From Psychrobacter fulvigenes (lineage in GTDB: Bacteria; Pseudomonadota; Gammaproteobacteria; Pseudomonadales; Moraxellaceae), in contig NZ_CAJGZP010000001.1 in assembly GCF_904846155.1 (NCBI RefSeq), positions 620,001-684,000 of the forward strand: a stretch of DNA of 64,000 nt, read 5' to 3'. Position 1 is the stretch's first letter, and every line of letters begins with the position of its first letter. The translations under genes and the position numbers were made by a program. Below the pieces are notes generated by a model. The model was not told where the DNA came from. It did not search any database and was given only the letters and a program-made list of their open reading frames with translations. Shown piece by piece: positions 8,357-18,199 of the stretch.

Positions 8357-8962
8357 TTAGGTAAGGTTCTTAGAGAGCATCTCACGCAGCCGAGTCCACT
8401 CAAAATACTCACCAGGATCAGTCTTACGACCTGGGGCGATATCACTAAGCCCAGTCAGGTGTCGGCGCGTTTTGGGGTAGGCGTCGTATATCGCAGTGAT
8501 AACTTGTACGAGCGAGTCATATTGAGCCGCAGCAAAGGGTACAAAGTCTGACCCTTCAAGCTCGATGCCAATGCTATAATCATTGCATTCAGGTCGCCCA
8601 AGATAGGCAGATCTACCGGCATGCCACGCACGCTCATGAAAGTTTACAAACTGAGTAATAGTGCCGTCGCGTTCGATCAGTAAGTGTGCGGAAACTTCAG
8701 CGCCTTCAATGGTCTGAAAATAAGGGTGTGCCTTCCAGTCTAGCTGATTGGTAAATAATGCCTTTACATAATGCAGACCATCCGCGCTGCACGCGCCAAA
8801 CTCATTGGGTGGTAAGCTGATGTTGTGAATGACAATGGTGTCAATGCTGGTATCTGCAGGTCTGGTATTGAAGTTCGGCGAAGCCAGCCAAGTGGCAGCG
8901 GACAGTAGACCGTCATTTATAGTCATTGGAGTCTGTGATGATGTTTGTGGTGCAGATGACAT
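8357..8962 (-). CDS. ampD: 1,6-anhydro-N-acetylmuramyl-L-alanine amidase
   Basis: Zn-dependent cytoplasmic amidase (amidase_2 fold) that splits anhydro-muropeptides during wall recycling. IDTIVIHNISLPP gives the first zinc histidine, AHLLIERDGTITQFVNFHERAWHAGRS holds the second conserved segment, and DIAPGRKTDPGEYFEW supplies the last Zn and catalytic residues (H replaced in the usual GHSDIAP string, which here reads LTGLSDIAPGRKTDPG). ATG 8962 (MSSAPQT) is chosen over an in-frame start at 9031 because it is preceded by AGAGA and gives about 201 residues. Loss of AmpD function often alters AmpC regulation in other species; no ampR/ampC is seen here. Confidence 0.9.
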   Translation of the reverse strand: MSSAPQTSSQTPMTINDGLLSAATWLASPNFNTRPADTSIDTIVIHNISLPPNEFGACSADGLHYVKALFTNQLDWKAHPYFQTIEGAEVSAHLLIERDGTITQFVNFHERAWHAGRSAYLGRPECNDYSIGIELEGSDFVPFAAAQYDSLVQVITAIYDAYPKTRRHLTGLSDIAPGRKTDPGEYFEWTRLREMLSKNLT

Positions 8963-9227
8963 AGTATTCTCTGTTATTATTACACTGGATTGGCTTATGT
9001 TGAAGAAGATGATAACGGATTTTGATATCACTATGATCTTTTATCATACCGCGCTATTGTAAACAGTGTCTTTAAATAGAAATTCTCAATAGCACTCTGA
9101 AATGAGCTCCATCATAGACTTTATTTGGGCGAGTTGAGCGAGTATTTCACACGCATATAATATTCTGGTGTAAACCCAATTGAGCAGTCGTAGAGCTGTT
9201 GTGAATTTAAAAAAGAGATTTTCACTC

Positions 9228-11324
9228 ATGTTTAAAAAACCATTGTGGGTAAGTAGCCCTCATGTCCGTCTACCGCCGCACTCTGCCATTGCAAGCGCCG
9301 TTGTAGGCTCATTATTGAGTCTATCAGTGCAGGCAGTACTGCCTATTCCTTTTGCTGTAATGGATACTAATGAAAATATAACAACTGAACTGGGCAATAC
9401 GGCGCTTGTTGGGAACACTGTGAATGTTGCGAGTAATGTTAGCAATGAGACGCAAAATATTCAAAGTACTGCTGCTGAGCAACTGCTGGCAGAATGGCGC
9501 AAACAAGTACAAACAGACAATTTAGCGCAGCATACAACATGGCGACGCCTGTTGTACTTTCTTGATGATAATAAAAACATCTTTACCAAAGGCAAAAATA
9601 AAAGTCTGATTGACGATCCAACATTCTTTTTAGCTGATAATGGTCAGCAGGACTCAGCAGCAGAGCTGGATGCCATATTAGTCGCACTTTCTCAGCAGCT
9701 TACGTTACCTGCTGTCAGCAAAAAACCAGCAGATAATAGCTCAGTGCTGTGCCGTTTTCCAGCGCGAGTAAATTGGTTGGTTGAGACTTTGGGGATTCAT
9801 CATACAGGTCTGCAGGTTGACTGCCCAGAGCTTGATGAGTGGATGACCATGTTGGATCCTGAACAGTTATCTATTATGTTTGGTCAAGAGTACTTGGATA
9901 ATCCCATCTCTGCTTTTGCGCATACACTATTGCGTATTGACTCAAAGGCTAGTGTGGCTGACCCTAGTCAAATTCATCATGCCTATGCCCTTAATGACAC
10001 GGTCGATGGTAATCCTAATGATAATTTTCTGATTTTTGCCATCAAAGCAGCAAGCGGCGGTTATGATAACCGTATCGAGATCGATCCTTATCCAGAAAGA
10101 CTGGCAAATTATTTACAAAAAGACGAGCGCGATACTTGGACGTATCAATTGGATTTGACCCCAAGCGAGGTACAGCAAATCATGCTGCATGTATGGGAGA
10201 CTAAAGACTTAGACATTCCTTATTACTTCGCCACCGATAACTGTGCTTCCGAGATTTTGCGCCTCATTGATGTGGTGCGCCCGCAGCAGAACTTATTGAG
10301 TCAGCTGCCTTATGCGGTTATTCCCTCTGATGTGATCAAATTGCTTGATGATGAACAGCTGCTCACAAATACCCTTTATACACCGTCGGACAGTACCTTA
10401 CGTCAAGCACAGCTGAACAAGGCAAACGCCGCGGCAAGGTTGGGCTATCAAGCGTTTAATAAAGAAGATATAAATGCCATTAAATCAGAAGACGTTAACT
10501 TAGCCTCAAGCATATCGGCAGATAATAAAAGATTAGAGCCGCTTGAGATTGCAGTTTCAGATAACAATCCCATCGATCGCCAGCCGCTACAACGAGGACA
10601 TGTCGCTGTTGGTCAGCGCGGAGATAATAGTTATATAGACCTCGGTCTACGCGCAGGCTACCATAGTACGCTTGATCGTCCTGCAGGATTTCCGCAGTTT
10701 CTAGATCTTGAAGGCGTCGCTGCCACTCTGCGCTTGTATGATACCGATAGTGATAAAGCCAATCAGCCAAAAAGCGTGGTCTTGCAGAACTTTACGTTGA
10801 TTCGTGGGCGCTCCTTCAACCCTGTCAACTCTGCTAAGAAAGGCCATACATGGGGCGCGAGTGTCGAAGCCACCCGCGTCGATGATGGCTCGCAAGCACA
10901 AGCTAGAGACCATTTGGTTGCCAGTACCGCCTTTGAGTATGGTAAGTCATGGGTGTTTGGCACGCCGACTGCTAATACAGGCGAGATGCCACCGCAGCTG
11001 TGCTATGCCTTTGCAACAGGTGCGCTGCAAGGCGGGCGCGGTATTAATAAAGGCTTTCGCGTTGGGGCAGGAGTGAATGCTGGTTGCCGCTATCAGATTA
11101 ACAATCGCTTACGTGCGCAAGCTGAATTGCAATTACCATATTGGTATCATGGCAGCAGCGCTCAGCCAGACGTTCAAAGTCATTATTGGCAGCCGATCAG
11201 CACGTTTGGACTGCAATACGATATAGATAAAAAACAAGCACTACGAATTAATGCCAGCTACGATTGGCAGGATCGTGTCGAGGCAAATGATGACGTAAAA
11301 CTGTCTTATATGCGTTATTTTTAG
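9228..11324 (+). CDS. DUF4105 domain envelope protein
   Basis: A large envelope protein of about 698 residues. It has an N-terminal hydrophobic signal-like segment (SAIASAVVGSLLSLSVQAVLP). The central region FLIFAIKAASGGYDNRIEIDPYPERL...YYFATDNCASEILRLID fits DUF4105, a papain-like fold family with a conserved cysteine in the DNC motif. The last 200 residues alternate aromatic and polar residues and end in VKLSYMRYF, resembling an outer-membrane beta-barrel terminus. ATG 9228 is preferred (AAGAG at 9213-9217); a GTG at 9201 and a TTG at 9180 are alternatives. Function not known. Confidence 0.7.
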   Translation: MFKKPLWVSSPHVRLPPHSAIASAVVGSLLSLSVQAVLPIPFAVMDTNENITTELGNTALVGNTVNVASNVSNETQNIQSTAAEQLLAEWRKQVQTDNLAQHTTWRRLLYFLDDNKNIFTKGKNKSLIDDPTFFLADNGQQDSAAELDAILVALSQQLTLPAVSKKPADNSSVLCRFPARVNWLVETLGIHHTGLQVDCPELDEWMTMLDPEQLSIMFGQEYLDNPISAFAHTLLRIDSKASVADPSQIHHAYALNDTVDGNPNDNFLIFAIKAASGGYDNRIEIDPYPERLANYLQKDERDTWTYQLDLTPSEVQQIMLHVWETKDLDIPYYFATDNCASEILRLIDVVRPQQNLLSQLPYAVIPSDVIKLLDDEQLLTNTLYTPSDSTLRQAQLNKANAAARLGYQAFNKEDINAIKSEDVNLASSISADNKRLEPLEIAVSDNNPIDRQPLQRGHVAVGQRGDNSYIDLGLRAGYHSTLDRPAGFPQFLDLEGVAATLRLYDTDSDKANQPKSVVLQNFTLIRGRSFNPVNSAKKGHTWGASVEATRVDDGSQAQARDHLVASTAFEYGKSWVFGTPTANTGEMPPQLCYAFATGALQGGRGINKGFRVGAGVNAGCRYQINNRLRAQAELQLPYWYHGSSAQPDVQSHYWQPISTFGLQYDIDKKQALRINASYDWQDRVEANDDVKLSYMRYF

Positions 11325-11412
11325 AAATGGTTTTTAAGTGGTTTTTAAGTATTGCGTCTAAATATTACTTCTAAGTGCTTTTTTAAACACCGTGCCAAAG
11401 GGATAAAAAGTT

Positions 11413-12258
11413 ATGAGTATTAAAAATTGGCTGGTTATTGGTCAAGGTGATATCGGCTTACCCGTCACCAATCAGCTTGCTGAAGATGGTCTTTCTGTCA
11501 CTGGGCTTGCGCGTAGTGACCGCAGCCATTACGCTTTAGATGCTCAAGTGACGTTTATCCAAGCCGATGCATTAACGCTTACCGCTGAACAGCTGCAAGA
11601 CTTTAGCAGTATTGCTATTATCGTTACTCCTGATGAATATTCAGCTAGTGGCTATAACAACAGTTATTTGGCCATCAGCCAGCATTTGGCACAGTTTACA
11701 GAGCAACTGACCCGCCTTGAGCGCATTGTGTTTATTTCATCGACGGGTGTTTATGGGCAAGATAATGGTGAGTGGATTGATGAATATACCACGCCCATCA
11801 CTCCTGAGCGCGAAGCATCAAAGGTAATACTGCAAGCAGAGCAAGTACTGCAGCAAGGTTTTGGTGATAAAGCAATTATTATTCGCCCGAGCGGTATTTA
11901 TGGGCGTGAGCGCTTAATGCGTCTACGCAAAGCCCGCGAGCCACAAAAAGAGCCCGTCGCCGCTGTCCACTGGAGCAACCGTATCATGGATCGTGATTTG
12001 GTTAATATTATAACCAAAGTGCTGACCATAGAGACGCCGAAGCCCCTTTATATCGCCACTGACTATTTGCCTGTCACCACCCTTGAGCTTGGCACTTGGT
12101 TGAGCGAGCAGGTCGGTGCAGCTGCCCCCGAGATTGATAGCGAAAAAACCGCAGTTACGGGGAAGCGCTTACATAGCAATATTCCGTTAGCTTGGCTGCG
12201 TTATCCTGACTGGCAAATAGGATATGCTGATATTTTACAGCAGCAAAAGCAGACTTAA
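11413..12258 (+). CDS. NAD(P)-dependent epimerase/dehydratase family protein (SDR)
   Basis: Extended short-chain dehydrogenase/reductase-like protein of 281 residues. The N-terminus WLVIGQGDIGLPVTNQL is a GxGxxG nucleotide-binding loop. RIVFISSTGVYGQDNGEWIDE is the typical SSTxVYG catalytic segment of YeeZ-like proteins, and IIIRPSGIYGRERLMRLR follows. The usual YxxxK pair is not obvious (EREASKVILQAEQ takes that place), so the enzyme activity is uncertain. The start is preceded by AGGGA. Confidence 0.8.
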   Translation: MSIKNWLVIGQGDIGLPVTNQLAEDGLSVTGLARSDRSHYALDAQVTFIQADALTLTAEQLQDFSSIAIIVTPDEYSASGYNNSYLAISQHLAQFTEQLTRLERIVFISSTGVYGQDNGEWIDEYTTPITPEREASKVILQAEQVLQQGFGDKAIIIRPSGIYGRERLMRLRKAREPQKEPVAAVHWSNRIMDRDLVNIITKVLTIETPKPLYIATDYLPVTTLELGTWLSEQVGAAAPEIDSEKTAVTGKRLHSNIPLAWLRYPDWQIGYADILQQQKQT

Positions 12259-12368
12259 AGGGTTGGACTGATATAGGACAGCTATAATAGTTTTATAGAT
12301 GGCTGTTTTAACTACACTCAACTAATCTGTATTTTATAATCTTTTAATGTTTCGTCTATGGAGATGTC

Positions 12369-13421
12369 ATGACTCAGTCGTTTACCTCTGATAATAGCTT
12401 CACTCATGCTCAGTCATTGCAAGGGCAGAGTAAGTCTGTGACAGACAAATCTGAGTCTTCAACTAATATGGCTAATAGCACCCAGCCTGCTATTGTCCAT
12501 CCCAATTTTGATCCTAGCCAGACCCCGCTTGATCCAGCCAGACCATTGACAGACATTCCAGAGCCTGCCCGCCGAGGCAACAATCAGTTACGTCGTCTGT
12601 ATGGCAGGTCTGTGCGCTTTCATCAGCCGCGAGAAGAGACGTTGTCAAAGTGGCAGCTAGTAGCATCAGAGCCTTTTGCAGAGCATTTGGCGTTACTTAG
12701 TGCCGCAAACCTTATTGATCTTCCGGACAGTTTTTATTGCCCTTATCATAATCAAAGCCAAAGCGCACAGTCCCTATTATCATCACTAGAGCAGATGAGC
12801 TTAGTGGATATGACAGACATTCAGGCCGCTATGAATCAATACCCTAAGTTGACTCGCTATGGCTTTAGCGCACTTGATGATCTAAATAGTGACTTGTCAA
12901 AAAAGGCGGTCAAAAAAAGCGTTAAAGATAAGGTCGCACCTGCTAACAGCAGTGCTAACAACAAAGTACTTAGCTTGCATACAGTGGCCAAACGTCACAA
13001 TCCTGATGAGCTGCTAAATAGTATGTATGCGGATGATTGGCAAGTCATCTTGCAGCCGCAGCAGTTTGAGACAGGCGCAGGCAGTTTGGCGACAGATATT
13101 ATGGCCTGTAGCGTCGCCGTGCATGCCCTAAAACAATGCGCTACTCGTAAAAGTATCAATCACAGCTATAGCGCTGCGCAAATTTGTCAGCATTTACGCA
13201 GTTATTTACTGAGCCAAGTATATCTTACACCTACTCAGCGTTATCAATATCGGCAAATTCGGCTGTTTTCTGGACACATCATCGTTGCTGCTGTGCACTT
13301 AGGTTGGGATATTCATGTCCGTAGCGATGGAGAGTGCTATTTTAATCTATCATCGCGTAGTAGCCTATTGACTCGCTACCCCAATATGCAGGATTACGAC
13401 ATCAATGGTTGGTCAAGCTAA
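12369..13421 (+). CDS. Hypothetical protein, unrecognised
   Basis: I do not recognise this 350-residue protein. The first 50 residues are Ser/Thr/Asn/Gln-rich and probably disordered. A short conserved-looking motif RRLYGRSVRFHQPREETLSKW is followed by a helical region. A lysine-rich linker lies at about 175-200. The C-terminal part (DDWQVILQPQQF to the end) looks folded. There is no signal peptide or membrane segment, so it is probably cytoplasmic. GGAG precedes ATG 12369 by 5 bases. It lies between the SDR gene and pyrE, all on the plus strand. Confidence 0.6.
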   Translation: MTQSFTSDNSFTHAQSLQGQSKSVTDKSESSTNMANSTQPAIVHPNFDPSQTPLDPARPLTDIPEPARRGNNQLRRLYGRSVRFHQPREETLSKWQLVASEPFAEHLALLSAANLIDLPDSFYCPYHNQSQSAQSLLSSLEQMSLVDMTDIQAAMNQYPKLTRYGFSALDDLNSDLSKKAVKKSVKDKVAPANSSANNKVLSLHTVAKRHNPDELLNSMYADDWQVILQPQQFETGAGSLATDIMACSVAVHALKQCATRKSINHSYSAAQICQHLRSYLLSQVYLTPTQRYQYRQIRLFSGHIIVAAVHLGWDIHVRSDGECYFNLSSRSSLLTRYPNMQDYDINGWSS

Positions 13422-13482
13422 ACAATAATACGTACAATAATGCAAATTTTTTATTCTTAATATTTCTGATAGGAATGCCATA

Positions 13483-14211
13483 ATGCTCAATACTCCAGTG
13501 CCTGATGCTCAACCTGCCCAAAACCAATTATTTTCATCTCATGATTTTATACAGCTGGCTTTAAACAATGAAGTGCTCAAGTTTGGCGAGTTTGTCCTCA
13601 AGTCTGGACGTGTCAGTCCATATTTTTTTAATGCAGGATTGCTGGCGACGGGTGAGATGTTATCGTTGTTAGCGCGTGGTTATGCAGATGCTTTGGCGGA
13701 GCAAATGGCTGCTAATGACAGTGTGGATAACGCTGCAAATGCTAAAGAGTTGGTTATCTTTGGCGCAGCATATAAAGGTATTCCTTTTGTGGCAGCGACA
13801 GCGCAAGCGCTATGGCACCATCACGGTATCAATGCCAAATGGGGTTATAACCGAAAAGAAGCCAAAACCCATGGTGAAGGTGGCAATTTAGTCGGTGCGG
13901 ATGTCAGTGGTAAGGCCGTATGGGTACTCGATGATGTCATCACTGCTGGCACCGCAATGCGTGAAGTGGTCGATATTTTAGAGCAGGCAGGTGCAAGTGT
14001 GGCTGGCATTATAGTCGCGCTTGATCGTAAAGAAAAAGGCCAAAGCGATCATTCTGCTATTCAAGAGCTTGCCGCCACTCTAAAAGTGCCCGTACGTGCG
14101 CTGGTCGATATAGATGATTTGATCGGCTATTTAGCAGATGAAAACAGTCAACATAAAGATGCGACCCAGCTGGAAAAAATGCAGCATTACCGTGAGCAGT
14201 ACGGCGTATAA
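13483..14211 (+). CDS. pyrE: Orotate phosphoribosyltransferase
   Basis: Fifth step of de novo pyrimidine synthesis: orotate plus PRPP gives OMP. The FGEFVLKSGRVSPYFFNAG region near the N-terminus and the PRPP loop VWVLDDVITAGTAMREVVDIL are diagnostic. GYNRKEAKTHGEGGNLVG is the flexible catalytic loop with the key K and H residues. The 242-residue length is longer than E. coli PyrE (213) owing to an N-terminal leader and a short insertion around NDSVDNAANAK. AGGAA lies before ATG 13483. Confidence 0.96.
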   Translation: MLNTPVPDAQPAQNQLFSSHDFIQLALNNEVLKFGEFVLKSGRVSPYFFNAGLLATGEMLSLLARGYADALAEQMAANDSVDNAANAKELVIFGAAYKGIPFVAATAQALWHHHGINAKWGYNRKEAKTHGEGGNLVGADVSGKAVWVLDDVITAGTAMREVVDILEQAGASVAGIIVALDRKEKGQSDHSAIQELAATLKVPVRALVDIDDLIGYLADENSQHKDATQLEKMQHYREQYGV

Positions 14212-14292
14212 CTTGGGAGCAGACTGGCAGCACATTGCCTATCTCTGTTCTATATATCAATAATATTAATAATATAAAAAGTGAGTTCTATT

Positions 14293-15267
14293 ATGAGCCA
14301 AACAGAAAATAAGAAGTCTTTGAACATACTCGTCATCATGGATCCTATCGAACAGGTCAACTATAAAAAAGATACCAGCTTGGCAATGATGTGGTCAGCG
14401 CAAGACCGTGGTCATACCCTCGGCTACTGTCAAATCCATGACCTATGGCTGGATCGAGGTCAGCTCATGGTAGATACGCAGCCAGTCACAGTAAAGCGTG
14501 ATCCAAATGATTTTTATACACTCGCAGATAAACAGACAGGGCCAGTCACGGATTATGATGTGATCTTAATGCGTAAAGATCCACCGTTTGACATGCGCTT
14601 TCTTTATTCAACTTACATGCTTGATCATGCTAAAGCGGCAGGTGTGCTAGTGGTAAATGACCCACAGGCGATTCGCGACTGTAACGAAAAGCTATTTGCT
14701 ACTTGGTTTAGTGACTACATGAGCCCAACGATTGTGACCAGTAAACAGGCACATATTCGTCAGTTTATCGCCGAGCAACAAGATGTGATTGTCAAGCCGC
14801 TCGACGGTATGGGTGGTACTGGCATCTTTCGTCTGACCGCTGACAGCCCAAATATTGGGGTCACGCTTGAGATTTTAACAGAGCTTGAAACCTTACCAAT
14901 CATGGCGCAGCGTTATTTACCAGAAATCAAAGAAGGCGATAAACGTGTCTTAATCGTTGATGGGTCAGTGGTAGATTATAGCTTGGCTCGTATTCCAGTC
15001 AAAGGCGAAACCCGTGGCAATCTGGCGGCAGGCGGTAGCGGCGTTGCAATGCCATTGACAGATATTGAGCGCCAAGTGGCAGAAGTAGTCGCCCCAATCG
15101 TGAAAGAAAAAGGTCTTATGTTCGTTGGTTTGGACTTAATCGGTGGCCGTATTACCGAGATTAATGTCACGAGTCCTACCTGCGTACGCGAAATTGACGA
15201 CCAGTGCGGTACAGATATTGCCACAGATTTTATACTGGCGGTAGAAGCGCGTTGTACGCAGAAATAG
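14293..15267 (+). CDS. gshB: Glutathione synthetase
   Basis: ATP-grasp enzyme joining gamma-glutamylcysteine and glycine. The N-terminal domain carries LNILVIMDPIEQVNYKKDTSLAMM. The central part has VILMRKDPPFDMRFLYSTYMLD and NDPQAIRDCNEKLFATWF. The ATP-grasp core has VKPLDGMGGTGIFRL and the C-terminal GLDLIGGRITEINVTSPTCVREID. The start is set at ATG 14293 (MSQTENKK), about 5 bases after AGTGAG; a GTG four codons upstream is the alternative. A weak terminator follows at 15274-15307. Confidence 0.96.
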   Translation: MSQTENKKSLNILVIMDPIEQVNYKKDTSLAMMWSAQDRGHTLGYCQIHDLWLDRGQLMVDTQPVTVKRDPNDFYTLADKQTGPVTDYDVILMRKDPPFDMRFLYSTYMLDHAKAAGVLVVNDPQAIRDCNEKLFATWFSDYMSPTIVTSKQAHIRQFIAEQQDVIVKPLDGMGGTGIFRLTADSPNIGVTLEILTELETLPIMAQRYLPEIKEGDKRVLIVDGSVVDYSLARIPVKGETRGNLAAGGSGVAMPLTDIERQVAEVVAPIVKEKGLMFVGLDLIGGRITEINVTSPTCVREIDDQCGTDIATDFILAVEARCTQK

Positions 15268-15273
15268 TTTTAT

Positions 15274-15307
15274 AAAACAGCCTATAAGTTATGGTGGTCT
15301 GTTTTTT
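15274..15307 (+). terminator. Possible terminator after gshB
   Basis: AAAACAG-CC (15274-15282) pairs with GGTCTGTTTT (15296-15305) with one bulged base, followed by a T run to 15307. Position just after the gshB stop supports it; the stem is modest. Confidence 0.5.
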
Positions 15308-15531
15308 GGCAAACATTTTTATTATTAGGCAATACAGTCACTTAAGCCGTTATTCAACCGAAAAAACACTATATATACCAGCGTGATTTACTCTATACTA
15401 TGCGGGTTTTAGAATGTGGTTGTTTACAGAGAGCAGCTTACAGGGAGCGGTTTATAGAGCACTGCTCATAGTAAGCTGCGCCTACTAATATATTTAATAC
15501 TCATCAGTAAAGATAAGAAGGGCAGGGGTTA

Positions 15532-16617
15532 ATGAAGACACCGCATATATTAATGATGGCTGCAGGCACTGGCGGGCATGTATTCCCAGCGCTTGCGGTA
15601 GCTGAAGAGCTAACCCAACGTGGTGCGGTCATTCATTGGCTAGGTACGCCAACTGGTATGGAGAATCGCTTGGTCGAGCCGACTGGCTATACTTTTCATG
15701 CCATTGAAATGCAAGGCTTGCGTGGAAAAGGGATAGGGCGAGTGCTCAAACTGCCTTTCACCTTGTTATCAGCCACCATGGCAGCTATTAAAGTTATTCG
15801 TAGTAATAAAATCGATATGGTCGTGGGTTTTGGCGGCTATGTCACAGCGCCTGGCGGTATTGCTGCTCGTCTTACAGGTACACCCCTGATTATTCATGAA
15901 CAAAACGCCATCGCTGGCATGAGTAATCGCTATTTGGCCAAAATGGCGACCAAAGTGTTGCAAGCTTTTGAGAATACTTTTGCCAACAGTGAAGGTGATG
16001 CTAAGCTCGAAACGGTCGGTAATCCAGTACGTAATGCGATCACTGGTGTCGCTGAGCCGAGTGTGCGCTATGATGTTAATGACAGCTCACCCTTGAAGTT
16101 GCTAGTAGTTGGCGGCTCACTTGGCGCACAAGCTCTAAATGATACTGTACCGAAGGCGCTTGCCTTAATAGACCGTCCTTTTGCAGTGCGTCATCAATGT
16201 GGACGCAATAATGAAGCAGCGACACAGGCAGCTTATGATGAACAACAGCTGAGCCAACATGAGTTCAGCGTACAGCCATTCATTGATGATATGGCGGCTG
16301 CTTACAATTGGGCAGATATGATTGTTTGCCGAGCAGGCGCATTGACCGTGACCGAGATTCAAAACGTCGGTATCGCTGCGATTTTTGTGCCTTTGCCGCA
16401 TGCAGTGGATGATCACCAAACCGCTAATGCTCGTACTTTGACCTCCCATGATGCGGCGATTTTGATACCGCAGTCGACATTGACGCCCAAGCGTTTGAGT
16501 GATGAGCTGACAACGTTTGATCGACATCGTTGCTTAGAAATGGCGCAAAAAGGCCATGCACTTGCCAACCGTCATGCCAGTCAGCAAGTTGCTGATATCA
16601 TTTGGCAGTCACTGTAG
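15532..16617 (+). CDS. murG: UDP-GlcNAc:lipid I N-acetylglucosaminyltransferase MurG
   Basis: Peripheral inner-membrane glycosyltransferase that converts lipid I to lipid II. It opens with the G-loop MMAAGTGGHVFPALAVAEEL, followed by the second G-loop region VVGFGGYVTAPGGIAARL, HEQNAIAGMSNRYL, and the C-terminal donor site VVGGSLGAQALNDTVP, CRAGALTVTEIQNVGIAAIFVPLPHAVDDHQTANA. The 361-residue length is normal. A strong AAGGGCAGGGG stretch precedes ATG 15532. It begins the wall/division cluster; murC follows after 92 bp. Confidence 0.98.
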   Translation: MKTPHILMMAAGTGGHVFPALAVAEELTQRGAVIHWLGTPTGMENRLVEPTGYTFHAIEMQGLRGKGIGRVLKLPFTLLSATMAAIKVIRSNKIDMVVGFGGYVTAPGGIAARLTGTPLIIHEQNAIAGMSNRYLAKMATKVLQAFENTFANSEGDAKLETVGNPVRNAITGVAEPSVRYDVNDSSPLKLLVVGGSLGAQALNDTVPKALALIDRPFAVRHQCGRNNEAATQAAYDEQQLSQHEFSVQPFIDDMAAAYNWADMIVCRAGALTVTEIQNVGIAAIFVPLPHAVDDHQTANARTLTSHDAAILIPQSTLTPKRLSDELTTFDRHRCLEMAQKGHALANRHASQQVADIIWQSL

Positions 16618-16709
16618 AGCAAGTAATTTGCTGACCGTTAATTTGTATAACTAACGATATTTTTCATTAAAGCCCCCATATTTATCTCCCTAAATAAAGA
16701 GAAACTCCT

Positions 16710-18170
16710 ATGTCCACAACTGCTTCAGCTGTTACTCCTATCACTAAGGCTTTGCCTAAACGCTTGATTGAAATACCCGAGATGCGCCGTATTCAGCATT
16801 TACACTTTGTGGGAATCGGTGGTTCAGGTATGTGTGGTATTGCTGAGGTTATGAGTAATCAAGGTTACCAAGTGAGTGGGTCAGATATAGCAGAAAGCCT
16901 TGTGACAAAGCGTTTGCAAAATATCGGTATCGAAATATTCATTGGTCATGATTCCAAAAATATCTCTAATGCGGATGTGATAGTCGTGTCATCTGCCATC
17001 GATCGTAGCAACCCTGAGATTACAGCAGCACTCAAAGCGCGTCTGCCAGTGGTACGCCGTGCTGATATGCTTGGTGAGTTGATGCGCTATCGTCATGGTA
17101 TTGCGGTGGCTGGTGCCCATGGCAAAACCACAACGACCAGCTTGTTGACGACCATGCTTGCAGAAGGACAGCTTGACCCAACGTACGTAATTGGCGGCAA
17201 GCTCAATGCCTCAGGTAAAAATGCAGCACTCGGTAGCAGTCGTTTTTTGATTGCTGAAGCAGATGAGTCTGACGCCTCATTTTTATCTCTGCACCCGATG
17301 GCGGCGATTGTGACCAATATCGACCAAGATCATATGGAAACCTATGAAAACAGCTTTGATAAATTAAAAGCAGCTTATATTCAGTTTTTACAAAACATGC
17401 CATTTTATGGTTTAGCAGTAGTATGTGGTGACGACCCTGAGCTCTATGCGATGATTGACGATATTGGGCGTCCAGTGCTGACTTTTGGGCTTGAGCCTTT
17501 TAATGATGTGCAAGCCGTAGACGTGGTGGTTGAAGGCACCAAAACTCACTTTACGGTACTGCGCCGCGACCGTGAGCCATTACGTCTGACCTTAAATATT
17601 CCTGGCATTCATAATGTCTATAATGCGCTGGCTGCTATCACGATGGCCACTGATGAAGGTGTGGACGACGAAGCAATTGAGCGAGCGCTACAAAGATTTG
17701 AAGGGGTAGGTCGCCGCTTTGAGCAGCACCCGCCTGTCGCGGTTGACGAAGGCGATGTACTGCTGATTGATGATTATGGTCACCACCCTAGAGAGGTTGA
17801 CGCTACCATTAAGGCGGCACGCCAAAGCTTCCCTGAGCGCCGTTTAGTGATGCTGTTTCAGCCGCACCGTTATAGCCGCACCCGCGACTGCTTTGATGAG
17901 TTTGTTGAGGTACTATCAAGCGTCGATGAGCTATTATTGTTGGATGTATACTCAGCAGGAGAAACTCCGATTACAGGTGCAGATACCAGAGCATTAGCAC
18001 GCAGTATCCGTCTGAGAGGTGAAGTTGAGCCGACGATTATTGATAAAGACAACCTGGCCCCTACTATGCAGCGCTTACTGAAAGCCAATGATATGCTCAT
18101 CACCCAAGGTGCGGGCAATGTGGGTCAGGTAGCTGTTGAGCTTGCTGCTAATAATTTATATCTTAAGTAA
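16710..18170 (+). CDS. murC: UDP-N-acetylmuramate--L-alanine ligase
   Basis: Mur ligase adding L-alanine to UDP-MurNAc. Key segments are [17 protein letters not shown] (UDP-binding loop), [14 protein letters not shown] (P-loop, about residues 133-146), [10 protein letters not shown] (Mg-binding), [10 protein letters not shown], and the C-terminal [14 protein letters not shown] plus [12 protein letters not shown]. The 486-residue length is standard. It is followed after 29 bp by ddl, so cotranscription with murG, ddl and ftsQ is likely. Confidence 0.98.
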   Translation: MSTTASAVTPITKALPKRLIEIPEMRRIQHLHFVGIGGSGMCGIAEVMSNQGYQVSGSDIAESLVTKRLQNIGIEIFIGHDSKNISNADVIVVSSAIDRSNPEITAALKARLPVVRRADMLGELMRYRHGIAVAGAHGKTTTTSLLTTMLAEGQLDPTYVIGGKLNASGKNAALGSSRFLIAEADESDASFLSLHPMAAIVTNIDQDHMETYENSFDKLKAAYIQFLQNMPFYGLAVVCGDDPELYAMIDDIGRPVLTFGLEPFNDVQAVDVVVEGTKTHFTVLRRDREPLRLTLNIPGIHNVYNALAAITMATDEGVDDEAIERALQRFEGVGRRFEQHPPVAVDEGDVLLIDDYGHHPREVDATIKAARQSFPERRLVMLFQPHRYSRTRDCFDEFVEVLSSVDELLLLDVYSAGETPITGADTRALARSIRLRGEVEPTIIDKDNLAPTMQRLLKANDMLITQGAGNVGQVAVELAANNLYLK

Positions 18171-18199
18171 GCCTTAAAAGAATCTTAGGAACTATCCTC

